Origin: an uncultured Roseburia sp.
GTDB lineage: Bacteria; Bacillota; Clostridia; Lachnospirales; Lachnospiraceae
Assembly (NCBI GenBank): GCA_947644305.1
Contig: CANRYS010000001.1
Location: 62,001 to 126,000, forward strand
DNA: 64,000 bases
Reading direction: 5' to 3'
Under the pieces are notes generated by a model. It was given only the letters and a program-made list of their open reading frames with translations. It searched no databases and was not told where the DNA came from. Both the position numbers and the translations under genes were made by a program. Positions 43,437-52,820 of this stretch are shown here, in pieces. Every line of letters begins with the position of its first letter. The stretch's first letter is position 1.

Positions 43437-43745
43437 TAGTTTTTGAAAGATTTCTTATATCACTGACGCACATTATCTCGCCCCCGCTCCGTTCCAAATC
43501 CACTCAACAATTACTCAACATTGGCCTTGACATTATAGAGCTCACTATATTTGCTTACAGCTTCCTTCAGATTCCACCTCACGGTGGAAACCCTTGCTGT
43601 TCGGCTATACATTTTGCGTTTTATTACAGAGAAAAAGCACCATCCAAAATATGTGGCGCAGTTTTAAAAATATTTAATTGGGAGAAGGGAAGATTAGATA
43701 ATCTATAAGCATTGGTTCATGTGAAAAAATTAAAGCATATTCAGA

Positions 43746-44297
43746 TTATCCCTTTTTCTTACGAAGCTTTAAGTCGATATTTCTTGTTGCCGCTGCATCC
43801 TGCAGTAATCCAGCAACATAAGCGCTTTTTTCTTTGAGCGTCAGTGTTTCCATATCAGGTTTACGTTCAATTTCCCTAAGTACCGTTTGCAGGTCTTGCA
43901 ATTCCAAAAGGTTGACGGCTACACAATAAAGTGTCTTTTTGCGGCCATCATTATAGCTGGACAAGAAAACCTCCAAAATTTTTGCTTTTTCCGCCTGCTC
44001 TGCATTATAAGCATCTATCCCGAATCGTTTGGCCTTTTCCATATCAGCTCTTCGATTTCGGGATGTAATAAAGTAATCAAAGTCGTCAATATGATCGTAT
44101 TTTTCGCAAGGGTATTCCCTGCATTGGAAACAATATTGGGCTCCGTCATGCTCCATGCTGCACCTCGCGATTTTGCACGACTGATTTCCTACACCGCCGC
44201 CGCAGCCAGGACAGTTTTTATTCAAAAACATAGGGCAAAGTCCGCAATTCAAACCGCATAGGGCAAATAATTGATTTGGTCGGTTAAATCCTTTCAT
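43746..44297 (-). CDS. DUF3795-family Cys-rich protein
   Basis: 183 residues. The N-terminal two thirds carries paired cysteines typical of DUF3795: LCGLNCGLCPMFLNKNCPGC, CKIARCSMEHDGAQYCFQC and REYPCEKYD. A metal site is likely. The C-terminal helical tail ends in a Lys-rich segment. ATG 44297 follows AGGAG. Function unknown. Confidence 0.85.
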   Translation of the reverse strand: MKGFNRPNQLFALCGLNCGLCPMFLNKNCPGCGGGVGNQSCKIARCSMEHDGAQYCFQCREYPCEKYDHIDDFDYFITSRNRRADMEKAKRFGIDAYNAEQAEKAKILEVFLSSYNDGRKKTLYCVAVNLLELQDLQTVLREIERKPDMETLTLKEKSAYVAGLLQDAAATRNIDLKLRKKKG

Positions 44298-44322
44298 GGC
44301 ATCTCCTAATGTAAGATAAATC

Positions 44323-44517
44323 CTAATCTTTGCTAAACGTGACTCTCATCAGACAGTAATCGAATCCCTGCTGTATGCTTTGCAATATTTCCACATCCAC
44401 GGGAGTCTCAAAAACAAGTTCAAAAAGTTTCTTACTATATCCTGCAGTACAGTAGCACCAGGTTAGGGATTGTGAAAGGGTCGCCTCCTCTAACATCGGA
44501 CACTCACAAATAAACAT
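44323..44517 (-). pseudogene. Fragment of a DUF6144-like (ATC hydrolase-related) protein
   Basis: 64 codons ending FETPVDVEILQSIQQGFDYC and LMRVTFSKD, which resembles, from memory, the end of small hydrolase-like proteins with TWCYCTAGYSKKLFE. The N-terminal portion is missing and there is no ribosome site. Low-certainty family call. Confidence 0.45.
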
Positions 44518-44636
44518 TTCCGTATATAACTGATTCCCTTCTATATACCAACCAGTTATTCCTGGTCCGGCATACTGATTGATTCACAGGCTCCCTTCTC
44601 GGTTACAATAGCAGGTATAGTTTTTGCAGATTGCAA

Positions 44637-45068
44637 TCAGTTACCAGAGAAGTCTATATCATATCTTGTCCCATGTGAGAAAAGAATTCCTTCTGTTAAT
44701 TGAATACACAATATAATGGTATTTTCATCATCGAAATCAGTATGGCCGTTATCAATCCATTCAGCAAAGGCTTTTTTCAGTTTTTCAGCAATCACACAAT
44801 TCTCCTTTTTCCCGAAATAGCCCAAGCTAACGCCTTTCCCATGCGCTGTAAACCACTCGCCGGCGATTGCAACAACAGAATTATCTTTTATATGTTTCAT
44901 TTTATCTGAGAGTGCGTGGGTAATGATATAGAATGCAACATTTTCGTAATAGGCATTTACATACTGCACATAAGGCGTTTCATTTTCCGTGGTTGCCATT
45001 GCTATAATTGTATCTTTCCCAAAACGATCAATCATGATCTGTTCTGCTTCTCGACTAAATTCTTTCAT
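44637..45068 (-). CDS. Pyridoxamine 5'-phosphate oxidase-like flavoprotein
   Basis: 143 residues from ATG 45068 (GGAGGGAG upstream). A split-barrel fold shown by DTIIAMATTENETPYVQYVN, VAFYIITHALSDKMKHIKDN and VVAIAGEWFTAHGKGVSLGY. Members bind FMN or F420 or haem; many are uncharacterised reductases. It lies between two DUF3795-type genes, all on the minus strand. Confidence 0.83.
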   Translation of the reverse strand: MKEFSREAEQIMIDRFGKDTIIAMATTENETPYVQYVNAYYENVAFYIITHALSDKMKHIKDNSVVAIAGEWFTAHGKGVSLGYFGKKENCVIAEKLKKAFAEWIDNGHTDFDDENTIILCIQLTEGILFSHGTRYDIDFSGN

Positions 45069-45146
45069 TAAATTATTCTCCCTCCGAATCACGGTTTGCT
45101 CTCTGTTCAAAATTCCGACAGACTGTATGTCAAACTGCTATGCCGC

Positions 45147-45479
45147 CTATCCCCTCAGATTTTTTAGAGCGTCAGGGTTATTTGAGATAATCTCTCCAAC
45201 AGTATGACATTTTTCCATGTCTGAACAGTCGCCGCATGTCGTCACACCTTTTTTCAATGCACACTGGCGAATGTCGCAAAGACTATCGCAAAATACAGTT
45301 TTAATTCCATCAACACGACAACCTTCACAATTGATATGTTCAGGCAGAATGGGGGCATTATTTAACTCGGCCCATCGCTCTGCAGTTTTCTCACGCAACG
45401 CCTGGTCGTCATTGATTGTTGCAAGATATGCGTCACATTTTTCACAATCCAGCCGGCAGTATGCAATCATATTTCTCAT
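45147..45479 (-). CDS. Small DUF3795-like Cys-rich protein
   Basis: 110 residues from ATG 45479 with AGGAGG 9 nt upstream. Cys pairs in YCRLDCEKCDAYL, NCEGCRVDG, CDSLCDIRQCALKKG and CGDCSDMEKC match the DUF3795 pattern of the longer neighbour at 43746. Probably metal binding; no known role. Confidence 0.82.
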   Translation of the reverse strand: MRNMIAYCRLDCEKCDAYLATINDDQALREKTAERWAELNNAPILPEHINCEGCRVDGIKTVFCDSLCDIRQCALKKGVTTCGDCSDMEKCHTVGEIISNNPDALKNLRG

Positions 45480-45510
45480 GGTTATGTACCTCCTACTTAA
45501 ATTATATTTT

Positions 45511-45654
45511 CTAATCCTTTTTCTTGACACTCCCTATCATAGAGAGTAATATTTCGCCGCATTTTGGGCAAGTATATCTCTCTTTCTGTTCCTCCATGAA
45601 TATTTCCAAACCATGTTGTGTTGATGGACAAATTCGCTGTTTGATAAGGTCCTT
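45511..45654 (-). pseudogene. Zinc-ribbon C-terminal remnant
   Basis: The frame reads RICPSTQHGLEIFMEEQKER then YTCPKCGEILLSM and stops. It has no start codon or ribosome site. It resembles the tail of a Cys-rich protein related to the DUF3795 genes beside it. Confidence 0.45.
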
Positions 45655-45675
45655 TCATTTGTCCACGAGGTATTA

Positions 45676-46140
45676 TTAGCTATTCAGAAGTTTTGTTAAA
45701 TCCTCCACGGAAGCGTCCATTTTCACAGAAACTTCTTCCATGATCATGCCGGAAGCAAGAAAACGCTTTATCACCATTCTCATATCCTCGCCGACCTCAA
45801 TGATGTGGTCGTCTAAATCGTAGAACCGGATTACCCGCTGGCCCCAGCTATGCTCGATCACTTCTCCCAGATATTCAATGTCCGGGTATGCTTTCAGTTT
45901 GTTCAGAAAGCCGTCAAAATCCTGTTCCTCAAAGACGATTTCCACATTGTTGGATTTCTTTAATATCTTTTCTTTCGGCAGATTTACAAGCCAGTCAAAA
46001 TCCTGCTGCAATGCCAGGCCGCAAGTAAAAGCGATGTTTCTTCCGTAATCCTGAAACACCTCTAATCCAAACAGATCCTCATAAAATTTTCTTGCGGCGT
46101 TAATATCAGCCACAGATATAAGCATACATACGTGTTTCAT
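45676..46140 (-). CDS. Glyoxalase/VOC-family protein
   Basis: 154 residues. A VOC fold shown by HVCMLISVADINAARKFYED, GLEVFQDYGRNIAFTCGLAL, WGQRVIRFYDLDDHIIEVGE. The metal ligands usual for glyoxalase I are only partly present (His2, Glu near 117). The C-terminal 35-residue helix extension is unusual. ATG 46140 follows AAAGGAG. Confidence 0.85.
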   Translation of the reverse strand: MKHVCMLISVADINAARKFYEDLFGLEVFQDYGRNIAFTCGLALQQDFDWLVNLPKEKILKKSNNVEIVFEEQDFDGFLNKLKAYPDIEYLGEVIEHSWGQRVIRFYDLDDHIIEVGEDMRMVIKRFLASGMIMEEVSVKMDASVEDLTKLLNS

Positions 46141-46342
46141 GCAAATACTCCTTTCAAACTGTGGTTTCCCATTTCCCCAAAAGGTGATCTATCATTTTCT
46201 GTAAAACCAACCGGATTTGTTACTGGCATTCACGGTTGAACTTTTATTATATCATAAAGCATAAAACTATCATACTAAGATTATCATATTGCACAAGCGT
46301 TTTGCTGACCATCTGGTCGGGCTTTAGACAGCCAAATAGTAG

Positions 46343-46382
46343 AACTGTTGACATATGAAACCAATATCATATGTCAACAGTT
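46343..46382. terminator. 16-bp perfect inverted repeat
   Basis: AACTGTTGACATATGA and TCATATGTCAACAGTT are separated by 8 bp. It lies between the oleate hydratase and VOC genes, both on the minus strand. It could terminate the hydratase transcript or, as a perfect palindrome, act as an operator for the VOC gene. The rest of 46141-46440 shows no gene. Confidence 0.6.
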
Positions 46383-46440
46383 TTCTTGATGTGTTACATT
46401 GATTTGCTTACCCAACTAAGTTTTAACGTAATTTATGGTA

Positions 46441-48216
46441 TCAAATGACGTTGTATTCGTGAAGCAGCTTTTCAATATCAGTTCCTTTAATTTTTTTCAG
46501 GACCTCTTTCAACGCCAGTTTTTCCTTAAATCCCAGATTCATTTCGAGCAGGCTCTTACCATCCCTCAACTGAACTGTAGCGTTCAGCAAATCACGAATA
46601 TCATAAGTGCTACCCCAAACCTCCGGTACGCCCCGATCGATGTCTAACAGCGTGTAGACCGCCTCCATGCCGGTGCGCATGGAATATTCCGTCGTGAAGA
46701 TGGTATCACGCGCCGTTTCGGCGAATTGTCCCAGGAAGGCGAAGTTCACAGCGTCCTCCGGTACGATATCCGGTCGGTCTCCGGCGGCACGGGGCATGAA
46801 AAAAGCGGTGATATAAGGCATCATACAGGGAACCGTATTGGCACTGCTGCCGGCCAGACCCTCGATCTCCCCTTCGGGGACACCCATGTGATAGAGCCAC
46901 TCCATGCAGATTTCCTTACCAGTGCAATCACGCATCTTCTTTTTTATAAAATTGCCGGGCTTGTCGCTGAAAAGGCCGTAGATCCATCCCACCAGCTGAC
47001 CCTTGGGCTGATTGCGGAACTGGGGCTGACGGTTGAACGTCCAGCTCATCAGCCAGTTCGAGTCCTTAACGGTAACGATGCCGCCGGTGACAACGCCGCC
47101 ACTGAAGGGGTCGCGCTTACAGATATTTTGGATATAGGGCACGATCTTGTCGTCTAAAGTTGTGACAGTGGCGCTCATCCAGTTGCTCTGCTCTGGATCA
47201 GAACAGAACTTATCTGGATGCCCAAAAGCGGGGTCCTGCGCCGCGATCTTCCGCCACATATCCCAGCCGCCACCCGGCTTGATCTCCGTACGGAACGACG
47301 CAGGCTCATTTTGAGAACCTAGACTAGAATTTTCCACGCAGCCGCCATTGGTGATGAAGACCAGATCCTTTTCTGTTAAATCCACGAATTCCGTCCGGCC
47401 ATCTGCCAGTAGTTCCATACGCTTCGCTTGCTTTCTTCCGGGGCGGATGTCGAACTCCACATTGACCACCTTGGTGTTGTAGTGGAACTGGATGCCAAAG
47501 GACTCTAGGTATTTGATCATGGGCAGGATCATAGACTCATACTGATTGTACTTGGTAAAGCGCAGTGCTTTGAAATCCGGAAGACCCCCAACATGGTGGA
47601 TGTAACGTTTGAGATAGAGTTTCATTTCCAGGGCACTATGCCAGTTTTCAAAAGCAAACATGGTGCGCCAGTAAAGCCAGAAATTAGAGTCCAGAACTTC
47701 CTTGTCAAAAAAGTCGGTGATGCGTTTGTCATACAGCTTCTCATCCGGGGTAAAAAACAGGTGCATGATCTCTAATGCTCCTTTGTCGGACAGACCGAAC
47801 TTACCGTCCGTATGGGCATCCTGACCTCGATTCACTGTGGCTCGCATGAGGGAATAGTTGGGATCTTTTTTGTTCAGCCAATAATACTCATCCAATACGC
47901 TGGCATTATCTGTTTCAATGGACGGAATCGATCGAAACAGATCCCACATCACTTCAAAGTGGTTGTCCATCTCCCGGCCACCCCGCATGACATAACCCAG
48001 GCCAGGGTATTCATAACCGTCACATGCTCCGCCTGGTATGGAATCCTTTTCAAATACATGTACGCGGTCGCCGCTCATCTGGCCGTCCCGAACCAGATAA
48101 CATGCCGCTGTCAGGGCCGCCAAGCCGGTTCCAATGATATAGGCAGTTTTGGATTCGACTCCCTCAGGCTTGCGGGGCCGGGCAAAAGCTTCATAATTAC
48201 CACTTGCGTAATACAT
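46441..48216 (-). CDS. ohyA: Oleate hydratase (MCRA family)
   Basis: 591 residues, the full family length. FAD-binding Rossmann AYIIGTGLAALTAACYLVRD and EKDSIPGGACDGYEYPGLGY, then MRGGREMDNHFEVMWDLF. The family block AFENWHSALEMKLYLKRYIH is diagnostic. The enzyme adds water to the cis-9 double bond of oleic or linoleic acid giving 10-hydroxy acids, a detoxification of host and diet fatty acids in gut bacteria. ATG 48216 has AGGAGG 9 nt upstream. Single-gene unit with a structured leader. Confidence 0.95.
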   Translation of the reverse strand: MYYASGNYEAFARPRKPEGVESKTAYIIGTGLAALTAACYLVRDGQMSGDRVHVFEKDSIPGGACDGYEYPGLGYVMRGGREMDNHFEVMWDLFRSIPSIETDNASVLDEYYWLNKKDPNYSLMRATVNRGQDAHTDGKFGLSDKGALEIMHLFFTPDEKLYDKRITDFFDKEVLDSNFWLYWRTMFAFENWHSALEMKLYLKRYIHHVGGLPDFKALRFTKYNQYESMILPMIKYLESFGIQFHYNTKVVNVEFDIRPGRKQAKRMELLADGRTEFVDLTEKDLVFITNGGCVENSSLGSQNEPASFRTEIKPGGGWDMWRKIAAQDPAFGHPDKFCSDPEQSNWMSATVTTLDDKIVPYIQNICKRDPFSGGVVTGGIVTVKDSNWLMSWTFNRQPQFRNQPKGQLVGWIYGLFSDKPGNFIKKKMRDCTGKEICMEWLYHMGVPEGEIEGLAGSSANTVPCMMPYITAFFMPRAAGDRPDIVPEDAVNFAFLGQFAETARDTIFTTEYSMRTGMEAVYTLLDIDRGVPEVWGSTYDIRDLLNATVQLRDGKSLLEMNLGFKEKLALKEVLKKIKGTDIEKLLHEYNVI

Positions 48217-48298
48217 ATCTAAAAACCTCCTATCATTTCATATTCTTTTTTATTATGTCCCTGTAATATTATAAATAAACCATGACAGGGATTACTAA

Positions 48299-48326
48299 AA
48301 AAGAGCAACCGGTTTCTCGATTGCCC
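48299..48326 (-). terminator. Hairpin with T-run in the oleate hydratase leader
   Basis: On the minus strand an 8-bp stem (two G-T pairs), GGGCAATC/GGTTGCTC, is followed by TTTTTT. No supported gene lies upstream, so it may be an attenuator 85 bp before the hydratase start. A second imperfect hairpin, CCCTGT/ACAGGG, lies at about 48259-48290. Confidence 0.5.
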
Positions 48327-48825
48327 TTAAAACGATAGTGTTTTTTTCTATAGAAAAGCCTCCTTACATGGTCAATTCTTTTTCCTTAAATTAAGAACTT
48401 TGTCGTTTTATTGTTGTTTTTATCTTCAATTTCAGGTATGACCAACAAGATAGTCTTCCCTTGCCAATGATTTAAATTGAGCAGACATTTTGATGTTATA
48501 TAAAACTTTTTTGAATAGTAATTTGTTTGAGATCTGACGACATTCCGAACTATAAAAATGAGTTTGAAGATGATCAGCGATAAACATCTTTTCCTTTTTT
48601 GAGGTATTAGAGCATTTCTTGGTTATCAAGAATTTTATATATTGAATTCAATATGGTATATAAAGAGAACTCTAGCTAGTTCTTTATATACCATTGAAAA
48701 AAAGCGTTCTATTGTCTTTCCACTTGCACCATACTCTCCGACCGTGTGCGGTATATTTTGGCGAAGAACGAGGCTAGAGGACGAAGTCTTTTCGCTGATA
48801 AAAGCACTCAGAAAAACAAAAAATC
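48327..48825. other. AT-rich non-coding stretch
   Basis: Holds an imperfect inverted repeat, GGTATATAAAG ... CTTTATATACC (about 48654-48692), and a 65-codon open frame (48432-48629) without start or ribosome site that I do not accept as a gene. Confidence 0.35.
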
Positions 48826-49161
48826 TTAGACAGACTCCGGTGACACCCCTCCTTTGATTTCCTGCATTTCTTCTGATGCGTTACTCTGCAGTGCCGTGGG
48901 CTTGCAGATCTCTAAGCTCATAGTAGTCTGCATTCCCCCGGCATTTGTGGTTACCACCAGAACCCGGGAGCCATCGGACTTTACAATGATCTGCGACTCT
49001 GTTTTGGGCTGTTCTGTTTCCTGGTCCTTCTTTTTTTCTTTCACTTCCTGTCTCTGCACCTCTGGCAGCTTCATCTGTTGGCGGCGCCTTTCTTGTATTC
49101 TCCCCTGATACATTTGAAACGAACATCTGTCTGAAAGCACATGATCTAATCCTCGTACCAT
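48826..49161 (-). CDS. Hypothetical protein (111 aa)
   Basis: The ATG at 49161 lies 7 nt after AAGGAG; the ATG at 49167 is too close. A basic N-terminus (QMYQGRIQERRRQQMKLPEV) and a charged linker precede a beta-rich block, SQIIVKSDGSRVLVVTTNAG. No signal peptide and no family recognised. Single gene. Confidence 0.6.
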   Translation of the reverse strand: MVRGLDHVLSDRCSFQMYQGRIQERRRQQMKLPEVQRQEVKEKKKDQETEQPKTESQIIVKSDGSRVLVVTTNAGGMQTTMSLEICKPTALQSNASEEMQEIKGGVSPESV

Positions 49162-49167
49162 AATCAT

Positions 49168-49509
49168 TCTCCTTCATTATTTACTCAACTATTTTCTTTC
49201 CACAACAGTATAGAATCCTCGAACACAGCAGTCAACCTTTCACTATCTATGAGCCATGAGAGGTAGGATCTCACCGTACTTCCAACTAACACATTCTCCG
49301 CCACTTTATGTACCTGATCCTTGTTATACATCACAAGCTATAGACTGCTATTATATTTATCGGAACATTTTCTTCTTTTCGTCATAAGTTGGAACGAAAG
49401 AGCGGATAAAAAAGAATACAGCAAAAGACAACTGATCTCGTCAATGCTGTATCCATTTATATAAAGCTGATTTTATTATAATTTCTTTTGCCTTTTACCT
49501 GTCATATGT
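49168..49509. other. Intergenic region between hypothetical gene and esterase
   Basis: Holds the promoter of the hypothetical gene on the minus strand. A weak AAGACAACTGATCTCGTCAA region precedes the esterase end. No ORF or clear hairpin seen. Confidence 0.3.
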
Positions 49510-50478
49510 TCAATGCTCCTGACAACGATTTTTTCTGTTGATCCAGGCAACAGAAGTATCCATTGCTGCACGACACGCCTTTGTCTGATCCAATGCATTC
49601 AGCATGACAAAGTCATGAATCATCCCCTGAAATCTCACTGCTGTCACATCTACCCCGGCTTCCCGAAGCTTTCTGGCATACGCCTCCCCTTCATCCCGCA
49701 GAACATCAGCCTCTCCATTTAGAATCATGGCATCCGGAAGTCCCTTCAACTGATCGATATCCGCCCTGAGAGGAGATGCGGTGATCTCATTTCTGTCACA
49801 TGGCAACATTGTATACTGATCCCAGAACCACTTCATCCCTTCCCGGTAGAGATAATACCCTTCCGCAAACTGGCGATAAGAATCTGTACAAAAGCAGGCG
49901 TTTGTAACAGGATAATATAAGAGCTGTTTTTGAATATATGGGCCCTTTCGTTCTTTCGCCATAATTGTCATGGCAATCGTCATATTTCCTCCCACACTGT
50001 CTCCAGCCACGGTAAGGGTGCACGGGTTCATCCGAATGTCCATCTTTTCCAGAATCGATGAAAGCCTGCATAACACATTATAACACTGTTCGATCGCCAC
50101 CGGATAACGTGCTTCCGGCGAACGGCTGTATTCCGGAAATACCACAACAGAATCCGTCCTTGCAGCCAATTCCCTCACTAATTTTTCATGCGTATGGAAA
50201 CTCCCAAAGACCCACCCCGCGCCATGGATATAAAAAATCACATTGGCAGGAGATGTAATATGTTCCGGGCAGACGATATAGACCGGAATCTCCCCCCATT
50301 CCCCCGTATTTACATCAAGCTTCCTAACAGCAGCCGGATACATGCACACCGGCGCATTCTGCGCCTCCTCCAGCACCTCCCGCCCCTTCCATGGCGGCAT
50401 CTGAAAAATCAACGGCGGTTTAGAGTTAGCATTCGCGACCTCCACTGCTTCCGGTTCAAGAGATATTCTATTTCCCAT
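49510..50478 (-). CDS. Alpha/beta-hydrolase, HSL-type esterase
   Basis: 322 residues. Oxyanion motif FYIHGAGWVFGSFHTHEK (HGGG-type), nucleophile elbow VAGDSVGGNMTIAM, acid in ILNGEADVLRDEGEAYA and His in QGMIHDFVMLNAL. This is the hormone-sensitive-lipase/AB3 esterase family, hydrolysing short-chain esters in the cytoplasm. ATG 50478 has AAAGGA 8 nt upstream. No clear operon partner. Confidence 0.92.
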   Translation of the reverse strand: MGNRISLEPEAVEVANANSKPPLIFQMPPWKGREVLEEAQNAPVCMYPAAVRKLDVNTGEWGEIPVYIVCPEHITSPANVIFYIHGAGWVFGSFHTHEKLVRELAARTDSVVVFPEYSRSPEARYPVAIEQCYNVLCRLSSILEKMDIRMNPCTLTVAGDSVGGNMTIAMTIMAKERKGPYIQKQLLYYPVTNACFCTDSYRQFAEGYYLYREGMKWFWDQYTMLPCDRNEITASPLRADIDQLKGLPDAMILNGEADVLRDEGEAYARKLREAGVDVTAVRFQGMIHDFVMLNALDQTKACRAAMDTSVAWINRKNRCQEH

Positions 50479-50677
50479 CGTAAGATTCCTTTAACAGCTT
50501 TCTTACTTCATTTTATTCCACTCACTGAACACCGCTACAAAAAATAGAACTTGATGATTTAAAGTTCTATCTCCCGATGACTTCTTTTACTAGTACAACG
50601 AAAATTAAGTTTTTGATACATTCGCGTAGGATAATTTTTTCTGACGAAGTAGCTGGACAATTAGACAAGTGAATGTG

Positions 50678-51166
50678 TCAATTATTTATTATTCGTTGTA
50701 CTAGCTGCCACGCGATGCTGCCTTCCCGGAGAAGCGGCAATGCCTCATCAAATTTTACCCATTCAGCAGAATCAACTTCTCCTGACAAGGTAAAATCTGC
50801 TTTATCTACAACAGCCTTATAGCCCAGCATAAGCATCTCTTTCTTGTCGTAGGGGTAACTCTTTATGTATTCCGTTTTCTTTACTTTCAGGCCGATTTCT
50901 TCTGCTATCTCACGGACCACCGTGTCCTCCGCCGATTCCCCGATCTTCATGATCCCGGCAACACAAACATGTTTTGTCTCCGAAACATAATTCTGCCGCA
51001 ACAGCGCGACCTCGTCCTGCTCGTTTACAACAGCTGCGATGATACTTGTGGTAAACATATCCCACAAAGGAACATCACAATTCTCACAAAAAGGGATGAA
51101 TCCCTCATCCCCAATTTCTTTTTTTATTAATTTATTCCCACAGTGTGGACAGTATTGAAATTTCAT
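50678..51166 (-). CDS. Nudix hydrolase with N-terminal zinc ribbon
   Basis: 162 residues. A zinc ribbon (YCPHCGN ... FCENCDVPLWD) precedes the Nudix box GIMKIGESAEDTVVREIAEE with Mg-binding REIAEEIG. The layout resembles NudC-like NADH/ADP-ribose pyrophosphatases. It starts 15 bp after the uracil-DNA glycosylase gene, so a nucleotide-repair or sanitation operon is plausible. Confidence 0.9.
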   Translation of the reverse strand: MKFQYCPHCGNKLIKKEIGDEGFIPFCENCDVPLWDMFTTSIIAAVVNEQDEVALLRQNYVSETKHVCVAGIMKIGESAEDTVVREIAEEIGLKVKKTEYIKSYPYDKKEMLMLGYKAVVDKADFTLSGEVDSAEWVKFDEALPLLREGSIAWQLVQRIINN

Positions 51167-51181
51167 GTCATTTCCCTCCTG

Positions 51182-51745
51182 CTAGTAGTCCCTTAGATCA
51201 TTCCGCTTTTTTACAATTTCTATAAAATCACTCTTCACAATCTCATACTTAGAAGGATCCCGCAGGATTGCAGAGGGGTGGTACGTGGCGGTCAAAGCAC
51301 AGTCTTTCCGGTCAATCCAGGTACCATGCTGCCTGGTAATTTTAAAATCCGGCGAAATAATTCGCTGCGCAGCAACACGGCCAAGACAGACAATAATTCT
51401 GGGCTTTAACAGAAACGTCTCATATTTCAGATATGGAAAACATGCCTCTTTTTCCTCTTTCTTCGGATCACGATTGCCAGGAGGATGGCATTTTAAAATG
51501 TTAGTAATGTATATTTCATCTCTATCCAGTCCGCAATCCTGTAAAAGTCTGTCTAATATTTCCCCCGATCTACCGACAAAGGGAATCCCCTGCTGATCTT
51601 CCTGTCCTCCAGGAGCTTCAGCAATCAGCATAACATCAGCCTGATAATTTCCACGTCCCATAACAGGCCGATTCCTGGTCTGACTCAATGGACAACGGGT
51701 ACAGGTGGTAACGTGCTGTTCAATTTCATTCCATGTATATTGCAT
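51182..51745 (-). CDS. Family 4 uracil-DNA glycosylase (4Fe-4S)
   Basis: 187 residues from ATG 51745 with AAAGGAG 6 nt upstream; upstream in-frame codons are AT-rich filler. Cluster ligands appear in TTCTRCPLSQTRNRPVMGRG, the active-site block is LIAEAPGGQEDQQGIPFVGR, with NILKCHPPGNRDPKKEE and the second-motif histidine in ATYHPSAILRD. It removes uracil from DNA. Operon with the Nudix gene. Confidence 0.93.
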   Translation of the reverse strand: MQYTWNEIEQHVTTCTRCPLSQTRNRPVMGRGNYQADVMLIAEAPGGQEDQQGIPFVGRSGEILDRLLQDCGLDRDEIYITNILKCHPPGNRDPKKEEKEACFPYLKYETFLLKPRIIVCLGRVAAQRIISPDFKITRQHGTWIDRKDCALTATYHPSAILRDPSKYEIVKSDFIEIVKKRNDLRDY

Positions 51746-52054
51746 AAAATCTCCTTTGTAACATGTATTTTTAATTTTTACTTTATTATACACATAAATA
51801 AAAGGGCTTGCAATCTTTAATTGGAAGAAATAAGAAAATAGATATATTTGATTTTGGAGATGATTACATTTTATCCAATTCAGGATTGGCTTTTCATCAC
51901 TTGTCTCCTCATCTAGCAAAAAATTCTTAAAATATCACGGAATATTGCTGAATATATATTCCACTACATTCAGAGATTTCTCCATCTAGATCTTTTTAGG
52001 CAAATGTTCTTTTATTATACAACCAAATTATAAATTTTATAAATTTAGAATTCC
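51746..52054. other. AT-rich boundary before the TIR operon
   Basis: 309 bp without a supported gene. It includes the glycosylase promoter and the end of the TIR operon. Base composition falls sharply here, to that of the next 6 kb. Confidence 0.4.
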
Positions 52055-52798
52055 TCATAGCCTGCTAATATCATCAATAAACTCATCTCTATATTCTTCC
52101 CATTTAGCCGCAGGAATTTTATTTAAATGAAATTCTGAAAGAATATTACTATAGAACTGCCCTAATTTATTCCTTAAAGATCGATTATCCTCATCTAACT
52201 TTATGAACATTTCATTTTTATTCATAACTCCTTTTATATCTTCTTCACTAAATCCAGGTAATAAAATTGTAGTTTCTCTACTTTGCAAAATCCAGGCTGC
52301 GCCCATTTCATTTAATGCTACTGGGCTATTGTAATAATTTTTAGAAATCACAAAAATAACATAAAGTTTATAACTATTAAACTGTTCTTTTAAATATTTA
52401 AATATATCAGTGCCAATTGGCACCCCATATAAAGAATCACTAGAACAAAACAAAGATTTCTCATCAACCCCTATATGATCAAGTAGCCTAACTAATTTTG
52501 ATATATACTCTTTATCTTGAGTTGAATGACTTATAAAAATTTTAGATGGTTTCTTACAAGTAGAATTTAAGTCTAACTCTTCAGAAAGAGTTTTATTAAC
52601 TGACGTTTTAATAATATCATCATATAATAATTTTAAATCAAAATTATTGAGCATATTAATTTGTCGGTTTATATATTCCTTTTTGTTATTCATAACCTCT
52701 ATAGCTGGAATGTTAGCTTTATCAAATCTTAAGAAAAAAAGCGGAATTTCATGCTCATTAAAGTTCATTAACTGTTGTACAATTTTTTCTTTTTCCAT
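52055..52798 (-). CDS. TIR-domain protein (predicted NADase effector)
   Basis: 247 residues; ATG 52798 has AAGGAG 8 nt upstream. Residues 1-85 form a helical domain of unknown type. A TIR domain (about 86-215) begins KIFISHSTQDKEYISKLVRL, with FCSSDSLYGVPIGTDIFKYL and the catalytic Glu in SPVALNEMGAAWILQ. Bacterial TIR domains cut NAD+ or make cyclic ADP-ribose products. A short C-terminal helix follows. Last gene of a five-gene operon, 22 bp after the racemase-like gene. The effector role is inferred. Confidence 0.88.
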   Translation of the reverse strand: MEKEKIVQQLMNFNEHEIPLFFLRFDKANIPAIEVMNNKKEYINRQINMLNNFDLKLLYDDIIKTSVNKTLSEELDLNSTCKKPSKIFISHSTQDKEYISKLVRLLDHIGVDEKSLFCSSDSLYGVPIGTDIFKYLKEQFNSYKLYVIFVISKNYYNSPVALNEMGAAWILQSRETTILLPGFSEEDIKGVMNKNEMFIKLDEDNRSLRNKLGQFYSNILSEFHLNKIPAAKWEEYRDEFIDDISRL

Positions 52799-52820
52799 AA
52801 TCTTTTTCTCCTTATATTTT

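Noticed and set aside
48432-48629. 65-codon open frame on the minus strand
   Set aside because: Starts only at a TTG without ribosome site in AT-rich DNA; no recognisable motifs.
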